The notes: generated by a model not told the origin, from the letters alone. 64,000 nt of DNA from Hyphomicrobiales bacterium (GCA_900467745.1 UBQW01000005.1:28675-92674); one strand, 5' to 3'; shown: positions 7,817-15,746, counted from the stretch's first letter. Numbers and translations: made by a program.

Positions 7817-8353
7817 ATGTACGATCACACACCATCAAAAATCCGCGCTCCCGCTCTTGGCCTTGGTTGGCTGAGTGGCATGGACCTGACTGCCGAGGTG
7901 ACACAGACCGAGGGTTCCATGGATATGCGTCAGGACGTCAACGGGAAATGGGACAACTGGGCGTATGATGAATTTTCGCTATTCAACGTCGTGTTGACTT
8001 CGGGCGAAGGCGAGTATCGCTTTCCGGCTCTGTGCAACATGTGGGGTAGAGAGGACGTCGAGATTGATCTCTTCTATCCGTTCACTGCGGATATTCGACC
8101 GGGTCAGACGGTCATCACTTTAATTCGGCCTCCAGCCCCAGGCTCCGTGAAAGTCAAAGGTACTGGCTGGGATGATCTTGATTTCACGGTAGACGGTAGG
8201 ACGGTAACCTTGTCTGCACCGCCACCTGCTTACGGCCGTGTCTTCTTCAATCCGAGGCTTAAGCTTCGCAACGGCGCTTGGAGAATGCGCGGCGTTGAAC
8301 AGTCGGGTCGTGCTGACTGGTCCATCCCGTTTATGGAGCAACCGTTCGCATGA
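7817..8353 (+). CDS. Phage tail tip-region protein (unassigned)
   Basis: A 178-residue protein starting 3 bp after the tape measure stop and overlapping the next gene by ATGA. It has a beta-rich pattern (DEFSLFNVVLTSGEGEYRFPALCNMW; VKVKGTGWDDLDFTVDGRTVTLSAPPPAYGRVFFNPRLKL) without membrane segments. Its place right after the tape measure is where siphoviruses encode distal tail or tip components, so a structural role at the tail end is likely. I do not recognise the family. Confidence 0.65.
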   Translation: MYDHTPSKIRAPALGLGWLSGMDLTAEVTQTEGSMDMRQDVNGKWDNWAYDEFSLFNVVLTSGEGEYRFPALCNMWGREDVEIDLFYPFTADIRPGQTVITLIRPPAPGSVKVKGTGWDDLDFTVDGRTVTLSAPPPAYGRVFFNPRLKLRNGAWRMRGVEQSGRADWSIPFMEQPFA

Positions 8354-10221
8354 GAGGAGTAGTGCCACTTGCCTGGGATGCACCATTCGTTGCCGCTGAT
8401 CACGCGGTCAACGGGCCGTTTAACCTTGCCAAGATAAATCGCAAAGAAGTTCGAAAAGGCGACGTCTACGTCACGGTGTTCGAAATCACGATCAAAAACC
8501 CTGGCGTCGAATGGCTGGCCGGGCTCGATAATCCCTATTTCGTCGTTTGGGAGCAGTTGCCTTCCGACCCGGCTCCCGTCGTCCTTGGTCGTGGGCGCAT
8601 CGAGGCGATGCCGACATCCTTGGCAAAGATCGAGGTCTCTTGCGAAATCGTATGTGTTCCTCCGAACGAAGATGACGTTCTCGAAGCCGACGCCGCCACC
8701 CACCGCACCGGTGAGGTCGACTACGATCCGGATGCGCCTGCAGCCGTCCGTGAGGCCGCTGAGGTCTATGATCCTGTTTTCTTCAACCCGGAATCGGACG
8801 ATCCATCAGACGTCCTGAAAGGCACTCTGCAGTATTATCGCTGGGACCCTGTCACCCTAGCGCTGACACGCGTCGGTATGATCGAGAGCCCGACCAGTCA
8901 CATCATTGAGGACGCACAGCTCGGCAGCGAAGACCTATCGTTCGACAACCCACCCCGGAAGAACTCGCGTCTCCGCCTTCAGGCATCGTGGACCCAGAGC
9001 GCCTCCGGCGACTGCTCAGGTGAATTCCTCGCAGCTCGCGATATCGCGACCTACCACTGGAAGGAAATTGCCAACGGTATGCCGAAAGCTGGTGACGCTA
9101 TCGCGGATGGATGGACCGTCGCAGAGGCTAAGGTCAACAGCATCACTGCAATGGCAGAGCACGAGTTCGGTCGTTTGACGCCGAACCCGTTCGGGGCCAC
9201 CGGTCAAAAGATTACGATGCAGCCCAAGATCGTCAACGTTTCGGCCCGTGCTCATTACGAGTACAGCCAGGAGCGTGAGGAAATTCTGGACCTGTATCTG
9301 TCCTCTGGCATCCAGACGATTATGCAGCCGGATCGCACCGAGCATATCGACACGATATCCCTGTCAGCATTGACTATCGATAACACCACCCGCGAATGGC
9401 TGTTTGAGTACCCAGATACACTAGAGCCTATCGCCTATGTCGTCGGTGATCGTCGTCAGGCCAACGGGAAATGTTACGTCTGCCTTGTTGCACACACGGC
9501 AACGCCGATCTTTCGGCGTTATCTGACCGATCCCGAGACCAATGAACAGGTTGAGGTATGGGATTTGGTGCCGAAGAAAGCCGCCATCCCAGAAGTTTCC
9601 GCGAAATTTTTCGACACGCCCAGAGGGACCAGGGCTGTTCGTCACGGCCTTCGCCAGCTTCTCCGCGTTTACATGGAGCGGGCAATGTGTGGCAGCCTGC
9701 GCGTAACCGTTAAAGCTTGGGTCGGCCGTGGCATCTCCTGCGGCGACGGCATCACTGTGGTGTCGCCGCGTCTACCAGGTGGCCAGGTGATCGGGATCGT
9801 TACGGGTGTGGAATGGGACATGACTGCCGCCAAGCAGGAAGCCTTCGTCGACGTCGCTTTCGCGCCTGGTGCCGGTGAACATCCATCAGGCACCACCGGA
9901 AAACAGGAAACCGCAGGCATCTACTACGACCTTACCGCAGGCGGGCTCAACGAGCCGGTCAAGGCGTGGGCTTTGGCTGGTGCGACACCGCGTTTTGTTG
10001 TCGTTGAGAATGAGGAGACGGTGCAGCAGTTCGCGGGTTTCGCAGCGTCCGCCGCCGGAGAGAACCCTGTCGACGCGATCAGCAATTTGCCGACCGCCAT
10101 TCGCGTCTATTACGATCCGCTGCGCCAGGAAGACCTGATTTCCCGGCGTCTGTCAGTCCACACGCTTCCAATTTTTGTGCCGAAAGGCGTCGATCTACAG
10201 CCGGAGATACCAGGACCATGA
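8350..10221 (+). CDS. Large tail tip/hub protein with possible carbohydrate-binding insertion
   Basis: A 623-residue protein overlapping its neighbours by ATGA on both sides. Size, position and repeated beta patterns fit a tail tip or hub protein. Around residues 355-415 is a segment reading AYVVGDRRQANGKCYVCLVAHTA followed by WDLVPKK, which resembles the compact aromatic pattern of family 5/12 carbohydrate-binding modules (Y..GD...Y.G..Y....H...P....W). That suggests surface polysaccharide recognition. The central region (RVYMERAMCGSLRVTVKAWVGRGISCGDGITVVSPRLPGG) looks like a hub-type core. The exact structural role is inferred from position. Confidence 0.65.
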   Translation: MRGVVPLAWDAPFVAADHAVNGPFNLAKINRKEVRKGDVYVTVFEITIKNPGVEWLAGLDNPYFVVWEQLPSDPAPVVLGRGRIEAMPTSLAKIEVSCEIVCVPPNEDDVLEADAATHRTGEVDYDPDAPAAVREAAEVYDPVFFNPESDDPSDVLKGTLQYYRWDPVTLALTRVGMIESPTSHIIEDAQLGSEDLSFDNPPRKNSRLRLQASWTQSASGDCSGEFLAARDIATYHWKEIANGMPKAGDAIADGWTVAEAKVNSITAMAEHEFGRLTPNPFGATGQKITMQPKIVNVSARAHYEYSQEREEILDLYLSSGIQTIMQPDRTEHIDTISLSALTIDNTTREWLFEYPDTLEPIAYVVGDRRQANGKCYVCLVAHTATPIFRRYLTDPETNEQVEVWDLVPKKAAIPEVSAKFFDTPRGTRAVRHGLRQLLRVYMERAMCGSLRVTVKAWVGRGISCGDGITVVSPRLPGGQVIGIVTGVEWDMTAAKQEAFVDVAFAPGAGEHPSGTTGKQETAGIYYDLTAGGLNEPVKAWALAGATPRFVVVENEETVQQFAGFAASAAGENPVDAISNLPTAIRVYYDPLRQEDLISRRLSVHTLPIFVPKGVDLQPEIPGP

Positions 10222-10439
10222 GCAACAAGCTGTTACTGAACAAACTTCTGAACGGGATCGCAGGTGAAGGCCGTGATCGGGCCAAGCGGGACTTGATCAC
10301 CCGTCCTCGGCTGCGGACATCCACAATCAGGATCGCCACGCACGACCGTGAACAGGAGCTGGTGATCGGCGGAAAGTCGGCTGACGTCAGCTACACGATC
10401 ACAAAGACCACGCTCGATTACGATCCACCCGCAGAATAG
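10218..10439 (+). CDS. Small phage protein, unknown function
   Basis: A 73-residue basic protein (MSNKLLLNKLLNGIAGEGRDRAKRDLITRPRLRTSTIRIATHDREQELV...) that overlaps the tail tip gene by ATGA and ends the tightly packed tail block. It has no signal peptide or membrane segment. Translational coupling suggests that it works with the tail tip protein, but nothing in its sequence identifies a role. Confidence 0.6.
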   Translation: MSNKLLLNKLLNGIAGEGRDRAKRDLITRPRLRTSTIRIATHDREQELVIGGKSADVSYTITKTTLDYDPPAE

Positions 10440-10518
10440 TCGGTCGGCACCCTCGAATCTTGCACCCTTTTAGACTCTGCTGGGATCAAGACCTTATGCC
10501 GTCAAGGAAATTTGCCTC

Positions 10519-10860
10519 GTGACCACGCCATCTCCCATCATCATTGATCCGCAGGACTTGTTCCGCGAAACCCAGTCATTTTTCCGGGAGAGCGCGCAGA
10601 GCAATACGAATATCTCCATCAAGATGGCCAGCATCGAGGGCAAGATCGATGGATTTCTGACGGCCCAGGCGAGCATGAGGTCTGACATTGATAACCTGAA
10701 GTCGAGGGTCGGCGTAAACGAAAGCGATATCCGCGATCTTAAGACCGCAGGGTCCAAGCTTCGCGGCTATGTGATCGGCTTCCTTGGAATAGTCTCACCC
10801 GCCATGGGCTATTTAATGGCGACAGACTTCGAATTCCTCAAATATCTTCTCAAGCAATGA
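10519..10860 (+). CDS. Coiled-coil plus C-terminal membrane-anchored phage protein (XhlA-like layout)
   Basis: A 113-residue protein from a GTG start at 10519. Residues 30-80 form a predicted coiled coil (ISIKMASIEGKIDGFLTAQ...DIDNLKSRVGVNESDIRDLKTAG), followed by one hydrophobic segment (YVIGFLGIVSPAMGYLMA) and a short charged tail. The layout is like XhlA-type lysis-associated proteins, although the lysis cassette here is 3 kb downstream. It might instead be a membrane-anchored tail or exclusion protein. The start has weak ribosome-site support (AAGGAAA 14 bp upstream). Confidence 0.55.
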   Translation: MTTPSPIIIDPQDLFRETQSFFRESAQSNTNISIKMASIEGKIDGFLTAQASMRSDIDNLKSRVGVNESDIRDLKTAGSKLRGYVIGFLGIVSPAMGYLMATDFEFLKYLLKQ

Positions 10861-10868
10861 GCAGTCTT

Positions 10869-10899
10869 AGTCAACGTAATTGGAATTTATACGTTGACT
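10869..10899. promoter_or_regulatory. Perfect 10-bp inverted repeat, candidate operator
   Basis: AGTCAACGTA (10869-10878) and TACGTTGACT (10890-10899) are perfectly complementary with an 11-bp A/T-rich spacer. There is no T-run after it, so a terminator is less likely than a protein-binding site. The same half-sites recur at 17,664-17,703 in the early region. It lies in the 132-bp gap upstream of the A1-like gene. Confidence 0.5.
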
Positions 10900-10992
10900 G
10901 CACCAATATTTCTGTTTGCGGCCGACAGAAAATTACACAACGATTCCCTTCTAAGTGCCGATTAGAGCACACAAATTTAGAAGGAAACATTC

Positions 10993-12744
10993 ATGAGAAT
11001 TAAGAAAGACTACTCGCAATTCGTCCCGATGCTGATCGATCTGCGTGCTCTCGGCATGAACAAGAGGCAGATCATCGCCGATGGCTACATGAACAGCAGC
11101 GAGTATAAAGAAACGGCCAAGCTGATCGCCGATAATTCGTTGACGTCAGAACCCCCGGCGATGCAAGAAACCTCAGAAAACGAGGAAATTGCACCTGAAA
11201 CCGTCGGAAACGAGCCTAAAGAAGCGAAATCTGAAAAACCGAAGCCTCCGCGTATTTCCTCGATAGCCGAGCGATATCTCGACAAACCACGCGGTAAAGT
11301 TCACCGGTTCCTCGTCACCGCCGCCCAAGACGACACGCCAGTCTTCAGACCTTTTTGGGAGAACATGAAGGTCTACGCAAAGCTGATCAACGCCGAAATT
11401 ATCGTCGGCGGTTTCACTTACCAAAAGGGTCTCTTTACAGACCATAATCAACGGACTGCCAGCTACGATCCAGAAGTCCAGCCGTTCATGGAATATGATC
11501 GGGTCCACCTTTCAGAAGACCTCCTCCTCGTAGCCGATGCCAACATCCTTCCAACCACCGCAAACCCGCTGAACGGTTGGCTCACCGTGAACCACGGCAA
11601 CCACGTTCTCATTCCTCATGCCCGGATTGCGTCGAAGGTCATCCCTCGCATGCAAGGCAACCCAGCAAAGCGAGCTGCCTCTACCGGCTGCTGCACTGTT
11701 CCAAGCTATGCGCCGAGGGCGGCAGGTCGGAAAGCGATCTTCCACCACACATATGGCTTCCAGCTCGTCGAGATCGATACTGATGGCCGGACCTTCTTCC
11801 GCCACGTGACTGGAGATGATTACGGAAACTTCCAGGACCTGACGACACAGATCATCGACGGAGAAGTCATTGGCAACTGCCGCATACGAGGCCTAGTTCC
11901 AGGTGATTGGCATCATCAACAGCTCGACGCCAGGATCGCGAGCATCACGACCGGCGTGAATATCTGGTCGAACAAGGTCACCACCCGCAACAACATCCTG
12001 GACTGGTTTCAGCCTGAGTACGTCTTTTTCCATGACACGCTCGACTTCCGCTTCCGAAACCATCACGGCATCGCCGACCCGCATGAACGTGCTCGAATTG
12101 CTGCCTCGACATCCGGCGACGTTGAAGACGAGGTCCGGATGGCCGCAGCGTTCATCAATGCATGCCGCCGTCCGTGGTCGACATCCATCATGGTCGAGAG
12201 CAACCACGATGCAGCCATTGCGAAGTGGCTTAAGGGCGACGACGGCCGGTTTGACGGACTAAACGCGCACTACTGGCATAGCCTGAACGCTGAATGGCAC
12301 CGCCGCTTGCGGGCACAGGACAATGACTTCAACGTGGTTGAATTCGCCATGCGCGAGGTCGGTCTTGCCGACGACGTTCACTTCATTAAATCCGGACACT
12401 CGTTCATGCTCGACGATGTCGAGTGCGGGTTGCACGGTGATCTCGGGATCAACGGCAGCCGATCAGCTCCGGCGCAGTATCGTCGCTTTGGCGTCAAGAC
12501 GAACTCAGGTCACACTCATTCGCCGGAGATCATCGACGGCCAGTATGTCGCCGGTGTCAGCGCAAAGCTGGATCAGGGATATAACAAGGGGCCAACGACA
12601 TGGGCCCACGCCCACATCCTGCAGTATCACAACACGAAGCGTTGCCTGCTGCACATCGAGGAGGATGGTCGCTTCATGGCGACCGGCGACCTAACGTTCG
12701 AAGAGACGGAAATCCTGGAAGACGACGAGCTTCTGGCAGCCTAA
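10993..12744 (+). CDS. A1-like phage protein with metallophosphoesterase motifs
   Basis: A 583-residue protein with AAGGAAAC before its ATG. The first 100 residues are helical and low in complexity (EETSENEEIAPETVGNEPKEAKSEKPKPP). The C-terminal part carries calcineurin-type phosphoesterase motifs in order: HDTLD (about 345-349), ESNHD (about 400-404), a GLHGD segment (about 477) and SGHTHSP (about 505). Together these would bind two metals and cleave phosphodiesters. The length and layout recall the T5 A1 protein family, implicated in DNA transfer and host DNA breakdown. That relation is from memory and not proven. It stands alone between tail genes and inverted cargo genes. Confidence 0.6.
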   Translation: MRIKKDYSQFVPMLIDLRALGMNKRQIIADGYMNSSEYKETAKLIADNSLTSEPPAMQETSENEEIAPETVGNEPKEAKSEKPKPPRISSIAERYLDKPRGKVHRFLVTAAQDDTPVFRPFWENMKVYAKLINAEIIVGGFTYQKGLFTDHNQRTASYDPEVQPFMEYDRVHLSEDLLLVADANILPTTANPLNGWLTVNHGNHVLIPHARIASKVIPRMQGNPAKRAASTGCCTVPSYAPRAAGRKAIFHHTYGFQLVEIDTDGRTFFRHVTGDDYGNFQDLTTQIIDGEVIGNCRIRGLVPGDWHHQQLDARIASITTGVNIWSNKVTTRNNILDWFQPEYVFFHDTLDFRFRNHHGIADPHERARIAASTSGDVEDEVRMAAAFINACRRPWSTSIMVESNHDAAIAKWLKGDDGRFDGLNAHYWHSLNAEWHRRLRAQDNDFNVVEFAMREVGLADDVHFIKSGHSFMLDDVECGLHGDLGINGSRSAPAQYRRFGVKTNSGHTHSPEIIDGQYVAGVSAKLDQGYNKGPTTWAHAHILQYHNTKRCLLHIEEDGRFMATGDLTFEETEILEDDELLAA

Positions 12745-13199
12745 CGCTTGATCATGCTGCAGTTAGCCTGCCTGAATTTGGTCTCGGCGATGGACTTCAA
12801 TGTCGCCGGGTCCGTGATCCAGTCTTTCAGCTCAAGTGTTGCGCCGTCAGGCCCCTTCTTTGCCATCTTGTCGAAAGTTGCGCTTCCAACCAACTGGTAG
12901 ATACGGCCGATCACGAAGTCATCGTTCGGCCCTTGGACTACTCCCATAATCGACATCGGCGTATGCTGGAATGTGTCCTGCCGGTCGATCTTTCCAGACC
13001 GTAACTTGGTGACAAACTTCGTCGCCACTTCTAGGCCGAGGTTGAAAAGCCGCTCGGATTCCACCTGGTCACCCGCTTGGCTTGCGAAGACGTGACACTC
13101 CCAAGCACTAAAGGCTAGCGAGCCGAGCTTGGCGTCGTCAGGTGTGGCGTATGCAGAAGTCGAAAGCAGGCAAGCTGCCACAGTGATAAATCGGCGCAT
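12741..13199 (-). CDS. Secreted prophage cargo protein (moron), unknown function
   Basis: On the strand opposite to the late genes, overlapping the end of the A1-like gene by 4 bp. The ATG at 13199 is chosen because GGGGGAT lies 5 bp before it and the product then starts with a clear signal peptide (MRRFITVAACLLSTSAYA, cleavage near residue 18). The mature part of about 134 residues has cysteines near both ends and no family I recognise. An inverted, signal-peptide-bearing gene inside the late region is typical of lysogenic conversion cargo expressed from its own promoter. Confidence 0.65.
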   Translation of the reverse strand: MRRFITVAACLLSTSAYATPDDAKLGSLAFSAWECHVFASQAGDQVESERLFNLGLEVATKFVTKLRSGKIDRQDTFQHTPMSIMGVVQGPNDDFVIGRIYQLVGSATFDKMAKKGPDGATLELKDWITDPATLKSIAETKFRQANCSMIKR

Positions 13200-13231
13200 G
13201 ATATCCCCCATACCTGAGGCACATTTGCCTG

Positions 13232-13567
13232 TCACCGTTTCTTGGTCAACGCCTCTTTCTGGGCCGCCAATCCACGTTCGGCATCAATACAATACTGAAT
13301 CATCGCCAGGGCCTCGAATGCGGGGCCCTGGGTGCTGCTGCCGAATACTGGTTTCTTGATCGTGTGCCTCTTACCTACCGTCCGCCCCCACCAGCGCTTA
13401 CGCGTATCCTCGATGGTGATCTGGTAGCCTGCGCCGTCCCTCTTCAGCGTCGCCAGATATGGGTATTTCGGATCGCGAAAGACGTGATCGTCGCCTCGTA
13501 GGACTGCTTCATACAGCGCCCTCTCCAGGTCTCGATCAAAATCTCCGTATAGCTTTTTCGTATCCAT
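13232..13567 (-). CDS. Hypothetical prophage protein upstream of secreted cargo
   Basis: A 111-residue charged soluble protein (MDTKKLYGDFDRDLERALYEAVLRGDDHVF...RKRWWGRTVGKRHTIKKPVF). It precedes the secreted cargo gene in the same direction, with its stop 33 bp before that gene's start, so both are likely on one transcript. No strong ribosome site is visible. No membrane segment or recognisable catalytic motif is seen. With its neighbour it forms a two-gene inverted block inserted between virion and lysis genes. Confidence 0.55.
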   Translation of the reverse strand: MDTKKLYGDFDRDLERALYEAVLRGDDHVFRDPKYPYLATLKRDGAGYQITIEDTRKRWWGRTVGKRHTIKKPVFGSSTQGPAFEALAMIQYCIDAERGLAAQKEALTKKR

Positions 13568-13639
13568 GCAAGATTTCGTTTCGTCATTTCAGCCGACCGT
13601 CTCAGCATCGAATGTAACGGGATTACGCGTCGGTGACTG

Positions 13640-14362
13640 ATGGGCCTCTTCGATATTTTCACTTCGTTCGAATCCGACGATCAGCCGGACTGGCGACACT
13701 CAGTAGATGAATGCCTAGGCGGCGATGAAGTTGCCTGCGAGTGGGTGGAAGTCACTGCTGCAGCGTTGCCTCAGAACCTTGTTGGCACCGGTAAACGTCT
13801 ATCAGCGACTGGTTACGAAACCGCTGCCACACGCCTCGGTGTTCCGGTAGCCTCCATCAAAGCAGTCTGCGCCGTCGAAGCTCTCGGCTCCGGTTTCCTG
13901 AACTCCGGCCGTCTCAAAATCCTTTACGAGGCTCACAAGTTCTCGGCTGCCACCGGCAGGAAATACGACAAGTCACACCCGAACATCAGCTCGAAGTCCC
14001 GGAACAAAGCACTCTACGGTGCCGGTGGTGAACACCAGTACACCCGCCTGAAGCAGGCGATGACCCTGAATGAAACTGCCGCCCTGGCAAGCGCCTCCTG
14101 GGGCATGTTTCAGATTCTTGGCAGCAACTATGCCGCCGCAGGTTTCCCATCCGTCCATGCCTTCGTCTACGACCAGTTGCAGGGCGAAGACAACCAGCTC
14201 ATGGCGTTCTGCGCCTTTGTGAAGGCTAACCCGGTGATGCACAAGGCGCTGGTCAAGAAGGACTGGGCGACGTTTGCCCGCCTCTATAACGGGCCTAGCT
14301 ACAAGGACAACGCCTACGACACGAAACTGGCTGCCGCCTTCAAGAAGTTTGGAGGCAAATGA
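13640..14362 (+). CDS. Endolysin, N-acetylmuramidase (DUF3380-type)
   Basis: A 240-residue lysozyme-type enzyme that would cleave the glycan strands of peptidoglycan at the end of the lytic cycle. The catalytic glutamate is probably E80 in AVCAVEALGSGFL; the SWGMFQILGSNYAAAGF motif near residues 153-169 and the C-terminal LYNGPSYKDNAYDTKLAAAFKKF are hallmarks of this muramidase family. An N-terminal 50-residue extension has no clear signal peptide, so export probably depends on a holin. It opens a lysis cassette of genes joined by ATGA-type overlaps, ending with the spanins. Confidence 0.85.
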   Translation: MGLFDIFTSFESDDQPDWRHSVDECLGGDEVACEWVEVTAAALPQNLVGTGKRLSATGYETAATRLGVPVASIKAVCAVEALGSGFLNSGRLKILYEAHKFSAATGRKYDKSHPNISSKSRNKALYGAGGEHQYTRLKQAMTLNETAALASASWGMFQILGSNYAAAGFPSVHAFVYDQLQGEDNQLMAFCAFVKANPVMHKALVKKDWATFARLYNGPSYKDNAYDTKLAAAFKKFGGK

Positions 14363-14667
14363 TGGGAAAACACATACCAGTCAGCCCTGAAAATTACCGA
14401 CCACGCTCGGTCCTTCTGCTGCAAGAACAACTCACGCAGACGATCCTCGACTACATCGACAGTACAGGTCTCTCGAACTTGGAGATCAGCGTAATGATCA
14501 GGCGGAAGTATTCGACCTTCCGCGCGTGCTACCTCCGCGAAATGAGGTCAGGCACCTTGCTTGGTGTCTCTCGCCTACTCTGCATCTGTGAAGCCTTGGG
14601 CATCTTTCCTGTGTTCCAGATTGTCCAAACCCAGCGCTTGCAGATCGCAATGTCGGAGGCCGCATGA
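14359..14667 (+). CDS. Small HTH-like protein in lysis cassette
   Basis: A 102-residue protein starting at ATG 14359 or the next codon, overlapping the endolysin stop. The centre (TILDYIDSTGLSNLEISVMIRRKYSTFRACYLREMRSGTLLGVSRLLCICEALGIFPVF) has the spacing of a compact helix-turn-helix of the XRE type. Finding a likely DNA-binding protein inside a lysis operon is unusual; it may regulate lysis timing, or the resemblance may be superficial. It overlaps the holin-like gene by 4 bp. Confidence 0.6.
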   Translation: MMGKHIPVSPENYRPRSVLLLQEQLTQTILDYIDSTGLSNLEISVMIRRKYSTFRACYLREMRSGTLLGVSRLLCICEALGIFPVFQIVQTQRLQIAMSEAA

Positions 14668-14912
14668 CGAAGCCTCTCATTCAGAAACATCGTCCGATCA
14701 GCCAGAAGTCCCGCAGCTATTCCAAGAAGATCGTCGCCTGGACCATTCTCGGCATCTTTCTGTTGGCCCTCCTCGGCCGTGACGCTGAGATCATTTACGC
14801 GACCGGCACGATCTCGATCAGCCTGATCCTCATTTACATCGCCAATGGCCAGCTTGACCTCCGCGCCTTGCTGAAGACCGGCATCATCGACCTGAGGAAG
14901 AAGGGGCCGTGA
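14664..14912 (+). CDS. Holin-like membrane protein
   Basis: An 82-residue protein with a basic N-terminus and two hydrophobic segments, about residues 24-38 (VAWTILGIFLLALLG) and 46-60 (TGTISISLILIYIA), joined by a short charged turn. It lies between the endolysin and spanin genes with 4-bp overlaps on both sides. Two membrane segments and small size fit a class II-like holin that permeabilises the inner membrane so that the endolysin can escape. Assignment is by topology and context, not by family motif. Confidence 0.65.
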   Translation: MTKPLIQKHRPISQKSRSYSKKIVAWTILGIFLLALLGRDAEIIYATGTISISLILIYIANGQLDLRALLKTGIIDLRKKGP

Positions 14913-15268
14913 TGTTCAGCTACCTTAAAATCGCGGGTATCGCCGCCGTCGTTGCTCTTATTGGCTTCGGCTACGTCCATTATAACGGGCTATTGAACGA
15001 CCGGGAAACCATGGCCGCCGCACTGGCAACGGCGAAGGCCACCAACGACCTTGCCATTGACAGGGCTAACGAGAATGCTGCTAAGGCCCTTGAGATCGAA
15101 GCCGCCTACAAGGTTCAGATCGCATCCCTGGAAATCCTGGCTGCTGAAACCGCTGCGGCTGAAGCCCTCTCCAGAGCGTTCAGCGACGAACTTGCGACAG
15201 CAGACGATATCGAAGTTCCCGAAAGCCTGGCGAAGCCATTTCTCAAGCGTTTCGGAGGCACGCGATGA
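14909..15268 (+). CDS. Inner-membrane spanin subunit (Rz-like)
   Basis: A 119-residue protein with one N-terminal membrane segment (YLKIAGIAAVVALIGFGYVHY) followed by a long periplasmic alanine- and glutamate-rich helix (TMAAALATAKATNDLAIDRANENAAKALEIEAAYKVQIASLEILAAETAAAEAL) and a basic end. This is the i-spanin layout: it pairs with an outer-membrane lipoprotein and fuses the two membranes in the last step of lysis. The stop overlaps the start of the o-spanin gene by 4 bp, a separated rather than embedded arrangement. Confidence 0.75.
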   Translation: MMFSYLKIAGIAAVVALIGFGYVHYNGLLNDRETMAAALATAKATNDLAIDRANENAAKALEIEAAYKVQIASLEILAAETAAAEALSRAFSDELATADDIEVPESLAKPFLKRFGGTR

Positions 15269-15546
15269 AGGACGTTTTCGGAAAGGTCGCGACCGTTGCC
15301 GCGTTCGCAATGGTCATTTCGATGCTGGCGGCATGCCAGACGACAGAACCCAAGGTGATCACCCAGGTCCAGGTACAGCGGATTGAGGTGCCGAAGAGCC
15401 TGCTGACGTGTTCGTCTGAGCCGGTCTATGGAAGCGTGACCGTGACGGTGAAGGACCTGATGAAATTCGCGGATCAGCTTGCGAAGGCCGGTGCCGATTG
15501 CCGGTCTAAGCTGGATGCGGTGAAGCGGATTGTTGAGGGGCAATAG
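15265..15546 (+). CDS. Outer-membrane spanin lipoprotein (Rz1-like)
   Basis: A 93-residue protein with a lipoprotein signal peptide ending in LAAC (cysteine near residue 24), followed by QTTEPKVITQVQVQRIEVPKSLLTC. The lipidated cysteine would anchor it in the outer membrane, where it meets the Rz-like protein through the periplasm. The first bases overlap the end of the i-spanin gene. It closes the lysis operon, and a strong hairpin lies immediately after the stop. Confidence 0.75.
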   Translation: MKDVFGKVATVAAFAMVISMLAACQTTEPKVITQVQVQRIEVPKSLLTCSSEPVYGSVTVTVKDLMKFADQLAKAGADCRSKLDAVKRIVEGQ

Positions 15547-15547
15547 C

Positions 15548-15573
15548 AAAGCCCGGGTGTTATCCCGGGCTTT
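15548..15573. terminator. Bidirectional terminator between lysis and minus-strand genes
   Basis: AAAGCCCGGG (15548-15557) pairs perfectly with CCCGGGCTTT (15564-15573) over a 6-nt loop. The A and T ends make it usable from both sides: it ends the rightward late/lysis transcript and the leftward transcript of the genes from 15,582 onward. Confidence 0.75.
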
Positions 15574-15581
15574 CGAGCAAT

Positions 15582-15746
15582 CTATTCTGGCTTCGTTTGA
15601 GGTTTAAGACGGCTGGCGGCGAACGCCAAAGCGATACTGTTGAGACTTGCACCTATCCGCCCTTCCATCATAGCGGTTTGCCGCGCGTGTTCTTCCTTCA
15701 CAGCCTTCGGATCGAGCTTCTGAGACTTGGTTGGTTTCTTGCTCAA
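15582..15746 (-). CDS. Small basic phage protein (TTG start)
   Basis: A 54-residue protein read from a TTG whose bases overlap the TGA of the upstream gene (15743-15745). It begins SKKPTKSQKLDPKAVKEEHARQTAMMEGRIGAS and ends in a basic tail. A longer frame to 15914 exists but would lie almost wholly inside the neighbouring gene and has a non-protein-like composition, so the short version is preferred. Function is unknown. It is the last gene before the bidirectional terminator. Confidence 0.45.
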   Translation of the reverse strand: MSKKPTKSQKLDPKAVKEEHARQTAMMEGRIGASLNSIALAFAASRLKPQTKPE

